From assembly GCA_015501075.1 (NCBI GenBank), contig JADNYJ010000142.1:39453-103452 (forward strand): DNA of 64,000 nt. Reading direction: 5' to 3'. A program made the position numbers and the translations under genes. Positions 1-9,909 of this stretch are shown one piece after another. Position 1 is the stretch's first letter, and every line of letters begins with the position of its first letter. The DNA is from Gymnopilus junonius (Eukaryota > Basidiomycota > Agaricomycetes > Agaricales > Galerinaceae). The notes beneath the pieces were generated by a model, which saw only the letters and a program-made list of their open reading frames with translations, made no database searches and was not told the origin of the DNA.

Positions 1-268
1 GTGCATGCCTTATGTGGCAAGTTAGCCAAATCGGCCGTGGCCCGTCAACCAAAAATTTATCTCCGCCAATTTGGAAGCGAATAGAAATCTGCATGTTGGT
101 TTTGTTTGACTTGTTAAAAGGAGTGTTTTTATCAATTGGATAGGAAAAAGAGGAATTTTCGGACTCTGAAATTCGGTTGTTTTAGTAAAAGTAGCGGTGA
201 CTACAAGGTGACTAGGTGTGGTGCATCATACAAGTTCGGTTTTATCAACGACATGTCATTATTGTAAC

Positions 269-2806
269 CTACCAGCCAATCAATCTCTGTAATGGAGCCC
301 TCTTCATCGACTCGTTGTTGTTGCCCAACTTGTCAATATGTAAAGCACGCCGCAATGCTGGGGGTGCATCATCTCTCCCCACAATGATTTCCACCAGCTG
401 CAGGCATCCATTGTCCCTAAGTTTTCCAGTATCGAGGAGTTCTCCAAGCTCCGTCTCTTTGGTCACCCGGTATGTTTGCGTAAGCGAAGCTACGTTAACC
501 TTACTGAGGACTTTTAACAATTTTCCGTAGTCCCAGGTCACAATATTGTGATACTCTCTGTTTCGACAAATACATATGTGTGAGTGAAGAATGTGGATCG
601 AAAAACATTCTGACTGACGCATCTATGCTGTGTTGGAGTCGCTCTATCGTGTAACCACCGTTATTGATGACGAAAATGATGGGCTTGATTTCTGAACGTA
701 TCATGCTAGATAGCTCCTGGACTGTCATTTGACTAGGGAGGACGTCGTGTTTAGCGTTTTGTTATGAGCATCAGAAAGGGAAGAAGCGTACAGGCTGCCA
801 TCCCCAATGAAGAGAATAGTCTGGGGAGCAGAGGCACCGTCAATTTCTCGACGCGCCAACGTAGCACCATGTGTAGCGCCTATATAAAAAAAGTTTCCCT
901 GAATAAAATTCAATCGCGGGAAAATGGATAACAAACCCATAGACCATCCAATGCTGGCCCACAGCTTCTGAGCAAGCAGGCCTGAGTCCTTTGGCATAGC
1001 CAAATCAAGGACTCCATAGCTCACACTGCCTACATTTGCAGGCGAAGTTAACATAACAATGAGTGAGACGGACTTTATAACATACCGGCCTCCGTTACAA
1101 TCATGTCCTTCTCTCGGAACCATCCTCCAACGCGCCACCATAGCCAATCATGTGTAATCAACTTATCCTTGGTGTCCACGACTGCCTTATTCCTGAATAA
1201 AGGTACCTCGAGTTGGCTAGCTTTTTTCACAAACTCTTGAAGACGCTGCGCAAGTTTTGGGAGAAGCGTCTTCATCCCAGTCCGAGAATAAGTTGCGAAT
1301 CCAACCTCTGTGTGATCAAAGTGGAGCTGTTCATTATCATCAGTGCTTTGCTTTTTTGTGCCATAGAAGGAAGTACAAACCTTGATAGACCGTTTTTGCT
1401 CTATATTAGAGGTAAAATTGCCCGTATTGAAGTCGGTGTCGAGCGGGCCTAAGAAGAGAACAAGCTTCGCCGCCTTAACCTTCTCTTTAACATCAGGAGA
1501 ACTCAAATCCCCGACGTAAATCTAAGAGACGGATTGAGATAATGCGGTGATTTAAGATTTGAAACTCGTAAGCACTTACTCCTCCGTAGCGTTCAGATGT
1601 TTCATCGACAACAGTCTTGCCCAGGGGAGTTCCGTAAACAGGAAGTTTTGTCACTGACAAAAAGTCTGCGGCCTCCGTCGTGCAATGATGGCGCCTGACA
1701 CTGACGTCTGCAATGACCACGACATTGTCCTCCACCTTTCCTGAAAAAGCATCAACAAAACGTCGATAGATATGTTCAATCGCGGCCTGTTCTGCATCTG
1801 TATCAATCGGAATTTCTTCCACAGATAACTTGTCGTTCAAACGCGTTGTAACTATTTTAACGTCAACAAGGTCCCATGGAATTGCTAAGTACGCTGGGCG
1901 GGACTATAAGAACGTCAGCATTTTTAGCGTTGCAGTGGAGGGCTAATTCGATTTACCTTGCTAATGCAATCGATGATAACTTTGTCGATCTTTTCGTCCG
2001 CATTGCCAAGAGCGATGTCTGCATTGCTCAGAAGCAACTGAGAGCATGTGTACGGGAGGGCAGACTTCGCAAATTCATCGTATCTGGCAGGTCACGTTAA
2101 GACTAAGTAGTATGGCCCTTGAGGATGGAATAATGTCACATACTTCCCGTCTCCGAGGGTATGAATGACGTTGACTCCCGCCTCCTGATCCTTGGTCTTT
2201 TGTTGTCCGACGATATGAAGAACGGGGAGCTCCTCTGCGAAAGCTGTGTAATGCTGGCTTAGAAAACGCCCGAATGAGCCTGACCCGCATTGGAGTACTC
2301 ACATCCAGCGACACCGTTGATTGCAGAGAGCTCTCCCACCCCGACGCTAAAAATGTAACGGTGAGTGGAACTAGAATGCAAAAAGTATGGTGAACATACG
2401 TGGTGGCGAGAACACTAAGGCCGCCCCTGAAGCGAGCATACCCATCGGCTGCGTACGCCGCGTTGAGTTCGTTGCTATTGTACATCAACGCATCACATTT
2501 CATGGACACCGAGCGTCTGGATCGATTCTTACCATTCTCCAACCCAGGTGATATTGGACTGTTCAACAATATCCTAGACGGCATGTAATAACTCGATTTA
2601 GTTTGCAACTTACGACGAAATGAGAATCGACATACAAGGAAGTTGGCAAGAAACGATCCTGGGACTCCGAACATAGACTGCGACAACGTCAAAGTCGAAG
2701 TCAACATCGCGAACAGTCTGGATCTCACCTTGACGCCTTGTTCTTCGAGCCTAAAAACGATGTAACTACCTATACTGATCTCAACACTTGTGTCGAAAAG
2801 AGCCAT
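269..2806 (-). CDS. pyruvate decarboxylase-like ThDP enzyme
   Basis: A thiamine-diphosphate enzyme of the pyruvate/indolepyruvate decarboxylase family, cytosolic, expected to turn 2-oxo acids into aldehydes plus CO2. About 12 short introns split the gene; spliced it gives roughly the normal length near 570 residues. The start is the ATG of [10 protein letters not shown]. In order I see FGVPG near residue 30, the Glu-containing motif [35 protein letters not shown], a central domain, and the ThDP/Mg motif GDGSLQ followed about 25 residues later by NNGGYTIE. All splice phases I traced keep the frame open. Odd points: the usual PGDFN reads PGSFL, and the usual His-His pair before TLGDG reads Ile-His, so two residues that are catalytic in yeast Pdc1 are missing. 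It could be a decarboxylase of altered specificity rather than a true Pdc. Family assignment is firm, substrate is not. Confidence 0.88.
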
Positions 2807-2882
2807 GCAGAAAAAAATAAAATTTTGAATGTGTGGACTGGAGGGGCGAGCGAAAAGTAAAGACCGCTCACCTCAAGTCACC

Positions 2883-2893
2883 AATATATATAC
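2883..2893 (-). promoter_or_regulatory. TATA-like element of the PDC-like gene
   Basis: An alternating TA run (atatatata) lies about 80 bases upstream of the ATG of the pyruvate-decarboxylase-like gene. Position and composition fit a fungal core promoter, but AT runs are common in intergenic DNA, so this is only suggestive. Confidence 0.35.
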
Positions 2894-3066
2894 TGAAGAG
2901 ATGACATCTCTGACCAGAACTGGAGACTTCAATACTATAGCCAAGTGAGTTAGGTAGGCAGTGTTGACGCGATTAGCTGGCGTTTGATCAACACGTTGCC
3001 AGAGATAGACTTCGAGATTCGGAGAGAGGGCATTCAGGCCCTATCGATAGGAGAGAGTTGGAGCAA

Positions 3067-3104
3067 ATAGGGCGATCAGTACGACATTGACATTGCATAT
3101 GACT
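3067..3104 (+). repeat. dispersed intergenic repeat, copy A
   Basis: A 38-base segment beginning atagggcgat matches the segment at 3795-3832 at about 31 of 38 positions by eye, including an uncut acgacattgacat core. The two copies bracket the intergenic region between the decarboxylase and the amine oxidase. I cannot say whether they are coding remnants or regulatory repeats. Confidence 0.5.
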
Positions 3105-3248
3105 AGCCCCCAGCAAGTATTTCGGGGTTTGGACAATGCCACTGTGTCAGCTGAGGGCCTCAAGGCCTTAACGTTTGTAACGTGAAGGGTTGGAGGGCGC
3201 ATTTTATCATGTATTATAACCGGCCTGCGGGTCCTCTAGGCTTACATT

Positions 3249-3312
3249 ACAGGCGTTTTCATAACGCCGTCTATATCTCGAAAAATGCACTACCGTTTTA
3301 GGGAGCCAATCC
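3249..3312 (+). repeat. hairpin-containing direct repeat, copy 1
   Basis: First of two direct repeats of about 60 bases. It opens with acaggcgttttcataacgcc, in which ggcgtt and aacgcc form a 6-base stem around a ttcat loop, and continues through atctcgaaaaatgcact and ccgttttagg. No coding sense is visible. The second copy starts 94 bases downstream, so the unit is tandem with an interposed linker. Confidence 0.75.
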
Positions 3313-3342
3313 TAAAATGTGGGAGAGCATTACAGACAAATC

Positions 3343-3410
3343 ACAGGCGTTTTCATAACGCCGTCTAGTCATCTCGAAAAATGCACTGCCGTTTTAGGAA
3401 GTCAACCCCA
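3343..3410 (+). repeat. hairpin-containing direct repeat, copy 2
   Basis: Second copy of the repeat starting at 3249. The hairpin half is identical; the rest differs by a short insertion (tagtc for tata) and a few substitutions. The conserved stem ggcgtt/aacgcc suggests either a small mobile-element end or a conserved protein-binding palindrome. No gene lies between 2.9 and 3.98 kb. Confidence 0.75.
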
Positions 3411-3794
3411 AGACGCCAAAGATTAATGTACCACAGCCTCTGAATCAAAGGTCATTCAATTCGGTTAGAAAGTTGTGATATATCACAATCCCAGAATCTG
3501 GTGTCATGCTAAATTATTCCTCCTAGTAGACTCGACCATTATAAGGCCCTGAATGTACTTCAAGAGGATTCGAACGGCCTGTCTTAAAACGACTAGACGA
3601 GATTAAATGCCCACATCCCTATTGAATGAAAGATCTGGGGGACACGGGGAACTTTCCTACTTCTAGATCAGAAGCCTTCACGCTGTCAAGAAATGAACCC
3701 CATGATATCTTCAAACCAGCAATGATACAATTACCATTGGGAAGAACGGGCATACAACTTTTATTAGTCCATCGATGAATGAGATTTTGGGGTG

Positions 3795-3832
3795 ATAGGG
3801 CGATAGGGACGACATTGACATGGCGTATGGTT
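3795..3832 (+). repeat. dispersed intergenic repeat, copy B
   Basis: Partner of the segment at 3067-3104, sharing atagggcgat and acgacattgacat. It ends about 150 bases upstream of the start codon of the amine oxidase, so it lies within that gene's likely promoter region. Confidence 0.5.
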
Positions 3833-3920
3833 GACGAAGGTCTCACTACGCGGCCGTGAATGAGGCACCATTTCCGTTTTCTGCTCCAGCTCCCGCGAAA
3901 TGGGATTAGTAGCTTTGGTA

Positions 3921-3930
3921 GATATATACA
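3921..3930 (+). promoter_or_regulatory. TATA-like element of the amine oxidase
   Basis: The string gatatataca sits about 55 bases upstream of the chosen ATG at 3986. If it is the core promoter, it supports that start over an ATG-containing leader further upstream. Weak evidence by itself. Confidence 0.35.
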
Positions 3931-3985
3931 ATGCGTCAAGACGAGCGTACTCCCATCCCCGCATTGTCACATTGCTGCATTTGCC

Positions 3986-6115
3986 ATGTCTGATATCACT
4001 GATCCTTCATCCGTGTACATTAAAGCTGCTCAATACTTCGTTCGCAAGAAGTTGGAAGAGCTCAAGAGCGCAAAGTTCAACTTCAAAGCCACTCCAGATA
4101 GGAACGATGCCTCAGCACCACTCTCTTGGAACAAACTATCCGCCTCCCTCAGGCTGGGTCAGCCTCCCCCATCTGGTGCTCGCGTCGCCATCATCGGTGC
4201 CGGCGTTGCGGGTTTGCGCACTGCCATGCTTCTCGAAAAGCTCAAAATTCCCTACAGGATCTTCGAGGCGAACGACGGTCCCGGTGGCCGGCTCTTCACA
4301 TACCGCTTTCCCTCGGATCCTACCAAGAGTCCGCCCGGGAAGCACGACTACTACGAGGTCGGCGGCATGCGTTTCCCCGACAATGCCGCCAACAAGCCAA
4401 CTTTCGACCTGTTCAAAGAACTTGGATTCCGTTTCCGGGATGAACAGAACCCTGATGGAGAGCTGATCCCCTTTGTGTACAGCAAGGATGACAATATTCG
4501 TCACTTTAACAGTGAGCATTGAACAATGAGGGATGCGATGGCTTTTGGTCCGCTCACATATATCGCAGACATCACGACGACAGCGAGGGAAGTTGCAAAT
4601 GGTGTCAACCTCTTCAATGAAGGGAAACCGACTGGAAATGTGGGTAGTTCTTGGTTCAGTTCTCTTCCTCCCTGCTCATAGGAAAACAGGTGCCGAAAGA
4701 CTTCACAGATATGCAAGACGTCGACGAACAGGGAAATGTATATCGTGGGGTAGACGCATGTTTTTTCAAAGCTTTCAACGACCTTCGGGCGAAGCTTCTC
4801 GCAAATTTTGATGAAGAATGGCCAAAACTTCTGCAAGAATGGGATTGGGCTTCGACGCGTTCATACCTTGCACAGGCGGATGAGTTGAAGTTCCCGCCTC
4901 CAGTTATAGATTGGATCGAAAAACACAAGTCTGGAACGGGCCGCTATGCGCGGGCTGTAGTTGAAGTAAGCATATTTCTCTTCCTAACAGTAGGACAGTT
5001 AACGGAGTCACATTTAAATCAACCTTTCAGGAAGTGCTTGAATCCATCACGTTCGACCATCCCAAGTCCGAACAGTTTGATTGGTGGTGCATCGAAGGCG
5101 GCAGCGAAGGCTTGATCGCCAAAATGCTCTCCAAGTTGACGAACCCGCCGTCTTACAATCACCGCGTGACGGCAATCACGGAGGACCCAGCCAGGCGCAT
5201 AAAGGTCAGCGTTCTGGATAAAGAAGACGACTACTTCTCCCATGTCGTTTCGACTGTCACATTTGCTGTCCTTCGTACCATCAACACGGACGGCGTGCAC
5301 ATGAACTTCAATCAGCGCGAGGCTATGCGAGCTCTCAACTATGGCCAGTCGATCAAAGTTGGTATCAAGTTCAAGACACGCTGGTGGGAGCATGTCACTA
5401 AGGCCCCGCAGTTGGGAGGCGCTAGCCGCACGGACAGGCAGACCCGCGTTGTTGTATATCCTAGTTATGGGTTGAACGAGACGGGCCCGGGTGTGTTGAT
5501 GGCCTCATACAATTGGTGGGTATCTCCATTATCCCCTACATGTCGCAGAGCGTTGGACCTACTTTTCCTAACAGGGATCAAGATGCCGCGCGTTTCGGTG
5601 CTCTCATCAAGAACACTTTGTCCCATTCCGAACAGCCCAAGCCAGACCGTCCTCGCTCGCCATCAGAGAGGGTGCTTCTCGACCAGATATACCAGGACCT
5701 TGCTGTATTGCATACCCCAAACAACTCTGCCCTCGAGGAAGTGGAGGAGTTTAAGAAGATGTTGATAAAGGATACGCTCGACTTCCACGCATTTGACTGG
5801 TACCACAACCCGTTCACCATGGGCGCCTTTGCACAGTTCACACCTGGGCAATTCAGCACCCTATATGCAGATATTCTACAGCCTGCAGGCCGTTACGGAA
5901 ACTTCCATTTTGCTGGCGAGCTGGCCAGCCACCACCATGCATGGGTTGCGGGGGCGCTGGATTCTGCGACCCGCGTGGTTGGTCATATCGAGAAGAGCCT
6001 GCATGCCCAGAAAGGACTATCTAATTTCACTTCCACCTTGCCGAGGAGCTTGGTGTTCGACTCTGAAGAGAGTGCCAACAACTGGCACATCTGGGGTTTG
6101 GTGGAGGAGGCGTGA
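3986..6115 (+). CDS. L-amino-acid-oxidase-like FAD amine oxidase
   Basis: A flavin amine oxidase of the fungal L-amino acid oxidase type, expected to deaminate amino acids oxidatively with release of ammonia and H2O2. The start chosen is the ATG of MSDITDPSSVY at 3986; an upstream ATG in the same frame would add a poorly conserved leader. The N-terminal Rossmann motif VAIIGAGVAGLRTAMLLEK and FEANDGPGGRLFTYR near residues 70-120 bind FAD; YYEVGGMRFPD follows. The C-terminal FAD motif NFHFAGELASHHHAWVAG lies near the end, with the usual ALDSATR helix. Four introns are inferred: one starting at the GTGAGC after HFN (that reading otherwise ends in TGA), one near 4638-4680, one near 4965-5030 and one near 5516-5573. 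All leave the frame open to the TGA at 6113. No signal peptide is visible, so the product is probably intracellular. Exact substrate unknown. Confidence 0.88.
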
Positions 6116-6963
6116 GGCTGGCCACGCTTTGTAAGACGTAGTGGGTGAGGAACGTGGAAGGGATTTGGGATTTAAGGACTTTATCACAGTGTACAGTAAG
6201 ATCGTGTGGACGACGTTAGTAGGAATTTCGATAACTTTTGCATTGGTCTAACATACATCATAAATGTGTTGAAGCCGATGGATTCTCTGGAGGCCTGGTA
6301 GAGTGACGGAATGATGCCATAACACCTGTTCGCGGAAGGGTGGTCAGAAAGAAAGAACATGTGAGGAGCAGAGAGAACATGCACTGACGACTAATCCTAG
6401 CATTTAATAAATTTTTTATGACCTGCAAATGCGGGGCTCATATTTGCTGGAAGTGTATGAGATTTTCACGTAGCCCACCATATGCGACCGATCGAGTTCA
6501 CTATGGTTGAGGATTTTGTAACGTTGTTGTAGTTTCTTGTAATTGAATTGTTTCTGTAGCTCGTGGAATACATGTGGACATTCCCCGTTACGCGTCTGGT
6601 ATTTGCCATGTTTTCAGGAATTAACCTGCAGCTGAACATATGCTGTCCGAGTACAGATTTGATTGAAGAAATTGAGCATGCGGGGGCCAAAGTAGGACGG
6701 GTGGAGAAGGATGGTGTGCGTCAGCTCTTTCTTCGCGTAAGAACAATTGAACCAGTCTTTTTTTCCAGTCGAAGGGAGGATAAGGAAGACATAACATGAC
6801 GGGCGTAGCGGTAGAATAGATGGCCAGTGCACGTGAATGTATCGGGTTACCGCTACGCCGGGGCGGAGTTTGATTGGGACAAGAGGCTTTCTCCGACGTT
6901 CACCTCGACCTCGAACACGACCTTACTCTACTATCTAATAGCCGGCCTATATCGTGAGCAAAT
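6116..6963. other. intergenic region with a promoter palindrome
   Basis: No convincing gene was found on either strand between the amine oxidase stop and SDHC; the short open frames look random. The final 160 bases contain a perfect 12-base inverted repeat, listed separately, and are otherwise the SDHC promoter. Confidence 0.6.
6802..6859. repeat. 12-bp inverted repeat upstream of SDHC
   Basis: ggcgtagcggta at 6802-6813 is mirrored by taccgctacgcc at 6848-6859, separated by 34 bases. It lies about 105 to 160 bases upstream of the SDHC start codon. Such spaced GC-rich half-sites are typical of paired transcription-factor sites, but they could also be a hairpin; no known fungal motif was assigned. 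Confidence 0.7.
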
Positions 6964-7750
6964 ATGATGTCGACAAGAGCTTTGGGACTTGGAGCGGCGC
7001 TTAGGAAGGCGGCGTTCTCGCCCAGTGTTGGTATGTCTCGTATCTGCTGGTGAGGTGTGGAGAGACGCTAATCGCCTGTTTTGTATGCTCACAGTGCGCA
7101 ACCAGGTCGTGCTGAGGAACACTCTCGGAAAGAGGTACAGGCTTATCTTGTCAGCATTAACTGTAATAACCTGACATGCTGGTGTTTCTTCTGCTTAGGT
7201 TCATTCAAATCGAGACAATTACTCCCTCAACGGAGCAAAACATCCTTAACCAACAACGCCTCAAGCGACCCAGCAGCCCTCATTTCACCATCTACCAACC
7301 TCAACTCACATGGGTTGCCTCCATTGCTAACCGTATCACCGGTGTCGGACTCAGCGTCTGTGCGTTATCTCCGCTCCGTTGATTATGCCTTGTTTCCCTA
7401 ACTCGCTTTGCTTAGTGCTCTACGGCTTCTCCATTGCCTACCTCGTTGCTCCCACCACCTTCGACAGCCAGCACGTCGTTGAGGTCGTCGCTGGCCTGCC
7501 CGAAGGCGTCAAATACGCCGGCAAGGCCATCCTCGCCGCCCCATTCTCCTTCCACGCCTTCAACGGTCTTCGTCATCTGTCCTGGGATGTGGTTAAATGT
7601 GCGTATCCCTTGCGCTAATAGAAGTCTAGCCATGGTCTTCTAATCATTGACGTTTCTATAGTCACGACTGTGAAGGGTGTCTATGCTACGGGATATGTTG
7701 TGCTGGGTGCTACAGCCATTTCGACGGCTGTCTTGACCTTCTTAAAATAA
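6964..7750 (+). CDS. SDH3: succinate dehydrogenase cytochrome b560 subunit (SDHC)
   Basis: Membrane anchor of mitochondrial complex II, which with SDHD holds heme b and the ubiquinone site and passes electrons from succinate to quinone. Five exons. The first encodes a mitochondrial leader (MMSTRALGLGAALRKAAF, basic and Ser/Arg-rich). The core contains RPSSPHFTIYQPQLTWVASI and NRITGVGLSV (quinone-side Ser/Arg helix), then a transmembrane helix LYGFSIAYLVAP, and SFHAFNGLRHLSWD, in which the His residues include the heme ligand, then a final helix ending in AVLTFLK and stop. Length and motif order match the family. Introns have normal GT...AG ends. Both ATG codons at 6964 and 6967 are in frame; the first was used. 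The tRNA gene follows 158 bases downstream. Confidence 0.95.
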
Positions 7751-7907
7751 AGTAATAGATGCTCCTTTCTTCAATGCAGAATTCCTTCTATTGTTATAGC
7801 CGGGATACAGACACTTTTGAAGTGAAGAGCTTCCGTGCATTATTGGTAGTACTTGGGTCTATTGCCATGAGGCTTTCTTGGTGCTCTAGGTTAACTGAAC
7901 ATGTATT

Positions 7908-7981
7908 GGCCGGCTAGCTCAGTTGGTTAGAGCGTCGTGCTAATAACGCGAAGGTCTTGGGTTCGATCCCCACGTTGGCCA
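7908..7981 (+). tRNA. tRNA-Ile (anticodon AAT)
   Basis: A 74-base cloverleaf. The acceptor stem GGCCGGC pairs with GTTGGCC using two G-T pairs; the D arm contains TAGCTCAGTTGGTTAGAGC (A box); the anticodon arm TCGTG-CTAATAA-CGCGA presents AAT; the T arm contains GGGTTCGATCCCC (B box). No intron. One T-C mismatch sits at the base of the T stem as I align it. A run of T and A follows, compatible with a Pol III terminator. Confidence 0.95.
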
Positions 7982-8108
7982 TTAATATTTTTGAAGTTCA
8001 CATTTTATTAAAATATCTAATAACTCACATGACTCCTCTAAGTCAAGCCCTTTTTGCTTTAGCCTTTCAAGTTTCTTCTCTATTCCACCAAGTAGCTTCT
8101 CATCGACC

Positions 8109-9176
8109 ATGAGCACCGCGATATCTCTCGACGAAGAAGTTCGGTTACACACCAGCAACGCCGAACGTGAAAAGTATAGCAATCTAGCAACTCTTTTTGG
8201 AATTATCGTCGCCCTTGATTATCTAGAGAGGGCATATGTGCGGGATTCAGTCACTGCAGCTGAGTGCGTTGGCCATTTGTTATTTTATCCAAACCCATTT
8301 CTCTCTAGTCTCCTTTTTTTTCGTCTTTACTGCCTTTGGCGAGGCAATTGTACTGAGCATAGTCGTCTTATTTGAAGAGGTATTCGCCAGCATGTACCCG
8401 TCTCTTATCGCAGTACAAGACCATGCTGAAGCTCGTGGCGGATGACGTGCCGAGTATCGACGAGTTTATGAAGCGATATCGGGTGAGCTTCTCTATTCTA
8501 TCAGAACACCCTTCATCTCCTGCCTGATAGCGCTAATGCTGATGATTCTTGCATCTCTCGCGTTAGATGGACCATCCGGCTGCGCTTCATCGAATAAAAG
8601 TCGGTGTACCTGCCACTGTGGAACATTCGAGCGAGGCTGGACCAGAAACGGGCAAATGGATCGCAGAAACGACGCAGGTTCGTCCATCCTTTTATCCACG
8701 TCCTCCTTCCTCCCTCTTCCTCTTCAAAGAAAGCTACTTACACTCTTCTCTTTCCAACCACAGAGCTTTATCACCTTCATGGACGGCCTTCGACTCCGCA
8801 TGCGCGCCAAGGACCAGCTGCATCCCATGTTGCAGGAGCTCGTTACGGGGTACGCGAGGTTCAAGGGGAGCAAGGATTGGGAAGGTCGGAGTAAGATGGT
8901 TTCATGGTACGTTTACCTCTCTGCCCAGTCCTTGATTTGGTTGGGGTTTTGCTCTGATTCCGGTTAATCTTTATAGGTTGATCACGCTGAATGGGATGAA
9001 AGCCTCAGAAGAGCTGACGGAGGAGCAGTCTCGGCAGGTATGAACGATCCACTTCCGTGTTCCCATCCGACCCTTTTCTGATTGTTATTGGCGGATAGCT
9101 GATATTTGACGTCGAACACGCCTATGCAGAGTTCTTCCGGAGTCTGGGAGGGGACAAGGATAGTCATGTTTCCTGA
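8109..9176 (+). CDS. VPS28: ESCRT-I subunit VPS28
   Basis: Vacuolar protein sorting protein 28, a core subunit of ESCRT-I on endosomes that helps sort ubiquitinated cargo into multivesicular bodies. Start ATG at 8109 (MSTAISLDEEVRLHTSNAER). The N-terminal half includes LATLFGIIVALDYLERAYVRD and ACTRLLSQYKTMLK, which mediate assembly with VPS23 and VPS37; the C-terminal four-helix domain begins around FITFMDGLRLRMRAKDQL and binds ESCRT-II. It ends ...EFFRSLGGDKDSHVS then TGA at 9174. Five introns are inferred, all with GT...AG ends and frame-preserving phases; spliced length is near 215 residues, normal for the family. No lesion was seen. Confidence 0.93.
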
Positions 9177-9765
9177 CTGGTCGTTGTTAACGATTCAATT
9201 TTCTGCATTTGTACATTACGCTGGTCTCAATCAAGGGGGTTTCATGGATTCGATGGTGTCGTTATGTCGGGATTCGGTAAAGCTCAAGGAATCAAGATTA
9301 TGGTCTGCTAGGTCGCTCCCTGCATCCAAGGATAGGAAAACAAATACATGCGACGATTAATAATGCTATACGAGGTGCGTGAGCGCTGTACTTCAATATC
9401 TCTTAAAAGGTCGGATGGCTTTTTTCACCCCACTTCAAACGAGAGCTCGTGTTGCTCGTGGTGAATGCGTGGATCGTGATCAATCGTAGCTGCAAACAAG
9501 TTGGATGACCCTCTGGAGCCGAATATAATTCAAGAAGCCTTAATTGCAATGGGCTACTTCAAAGTGCAAGCAGAGAGCCGTACTTGAACTGTGTTTGATA
9601 TCGATCGCCTTGGCTATTCCATCTTGCACACCACACCTACTGGCATCTGCTTAAGCTAATACGGTCGCACAAAAAGGTGATATGTAGAGTGGTATGTGCC
9701 TTTAAAAAGTACTATTTCTTGGATCACGGAACTCATTGCTCACTTGCAGCACATAATTCGCTCGA
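9177..9765. other. intergenic, no gene seen
   Basis: VPS28 3' flank and AT-balanced intergenic sequence. Nothing with coding character, repeats or RNA-gene structure was recognised. Confidence 0.5.
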
Positions 9766-9909
9766 ATGGGTAAAAGGGAAGAGAAACCGGAGTCAAGAGA
9801 CATCGTCATTCTGTGGGTATTTATTGCCCTTCCTACGCTAATCACATCTCACATTTTGTTCAGAGTAATGGGCGCAACTGGCTCAGGAAAGAGGGGTAGC
9901 AATCTGTAG
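9766..9909 (+). pseudogene. P-loop G-domain gene fragment
   Basis: A short relic of a fungal GTPase-like G-domain gene. The ATG at 9766 opens MGKREEKPESRDIVIL; a 51-base intron (GTGGGT...TTCAG) then joins VMGATGSGKRGSNL and a TAG. GATGSGK is a clear Walker A/G1 motif, normally followed by Ser or Thr and then FIN in this family; here the next residue is Arg and the frame ends seven codons after the motif begins to decay. No switch II, NKxD or downstream domains were found. The conserved splice pattern and motif point to a real ancestor; the truncation points to a dead 5' fragment. Confidence 0.55.

Noticed and set aside
3550..3600. Possible minus-strand tRNA B box (gttcgaatcc near 3570)
   Set aside because: No matching A box, anticodon arm or acceptor stem could be folded around it.
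7982..8182. Minus-strand frame with a basic helical sequence (EKKLERLKQKGLDLEESCEL)
   Set aside because: It overlaps the 5' end of VPS28 on the other strand, has no homology I recognise and starts directly against the tRNA; treated as chance.
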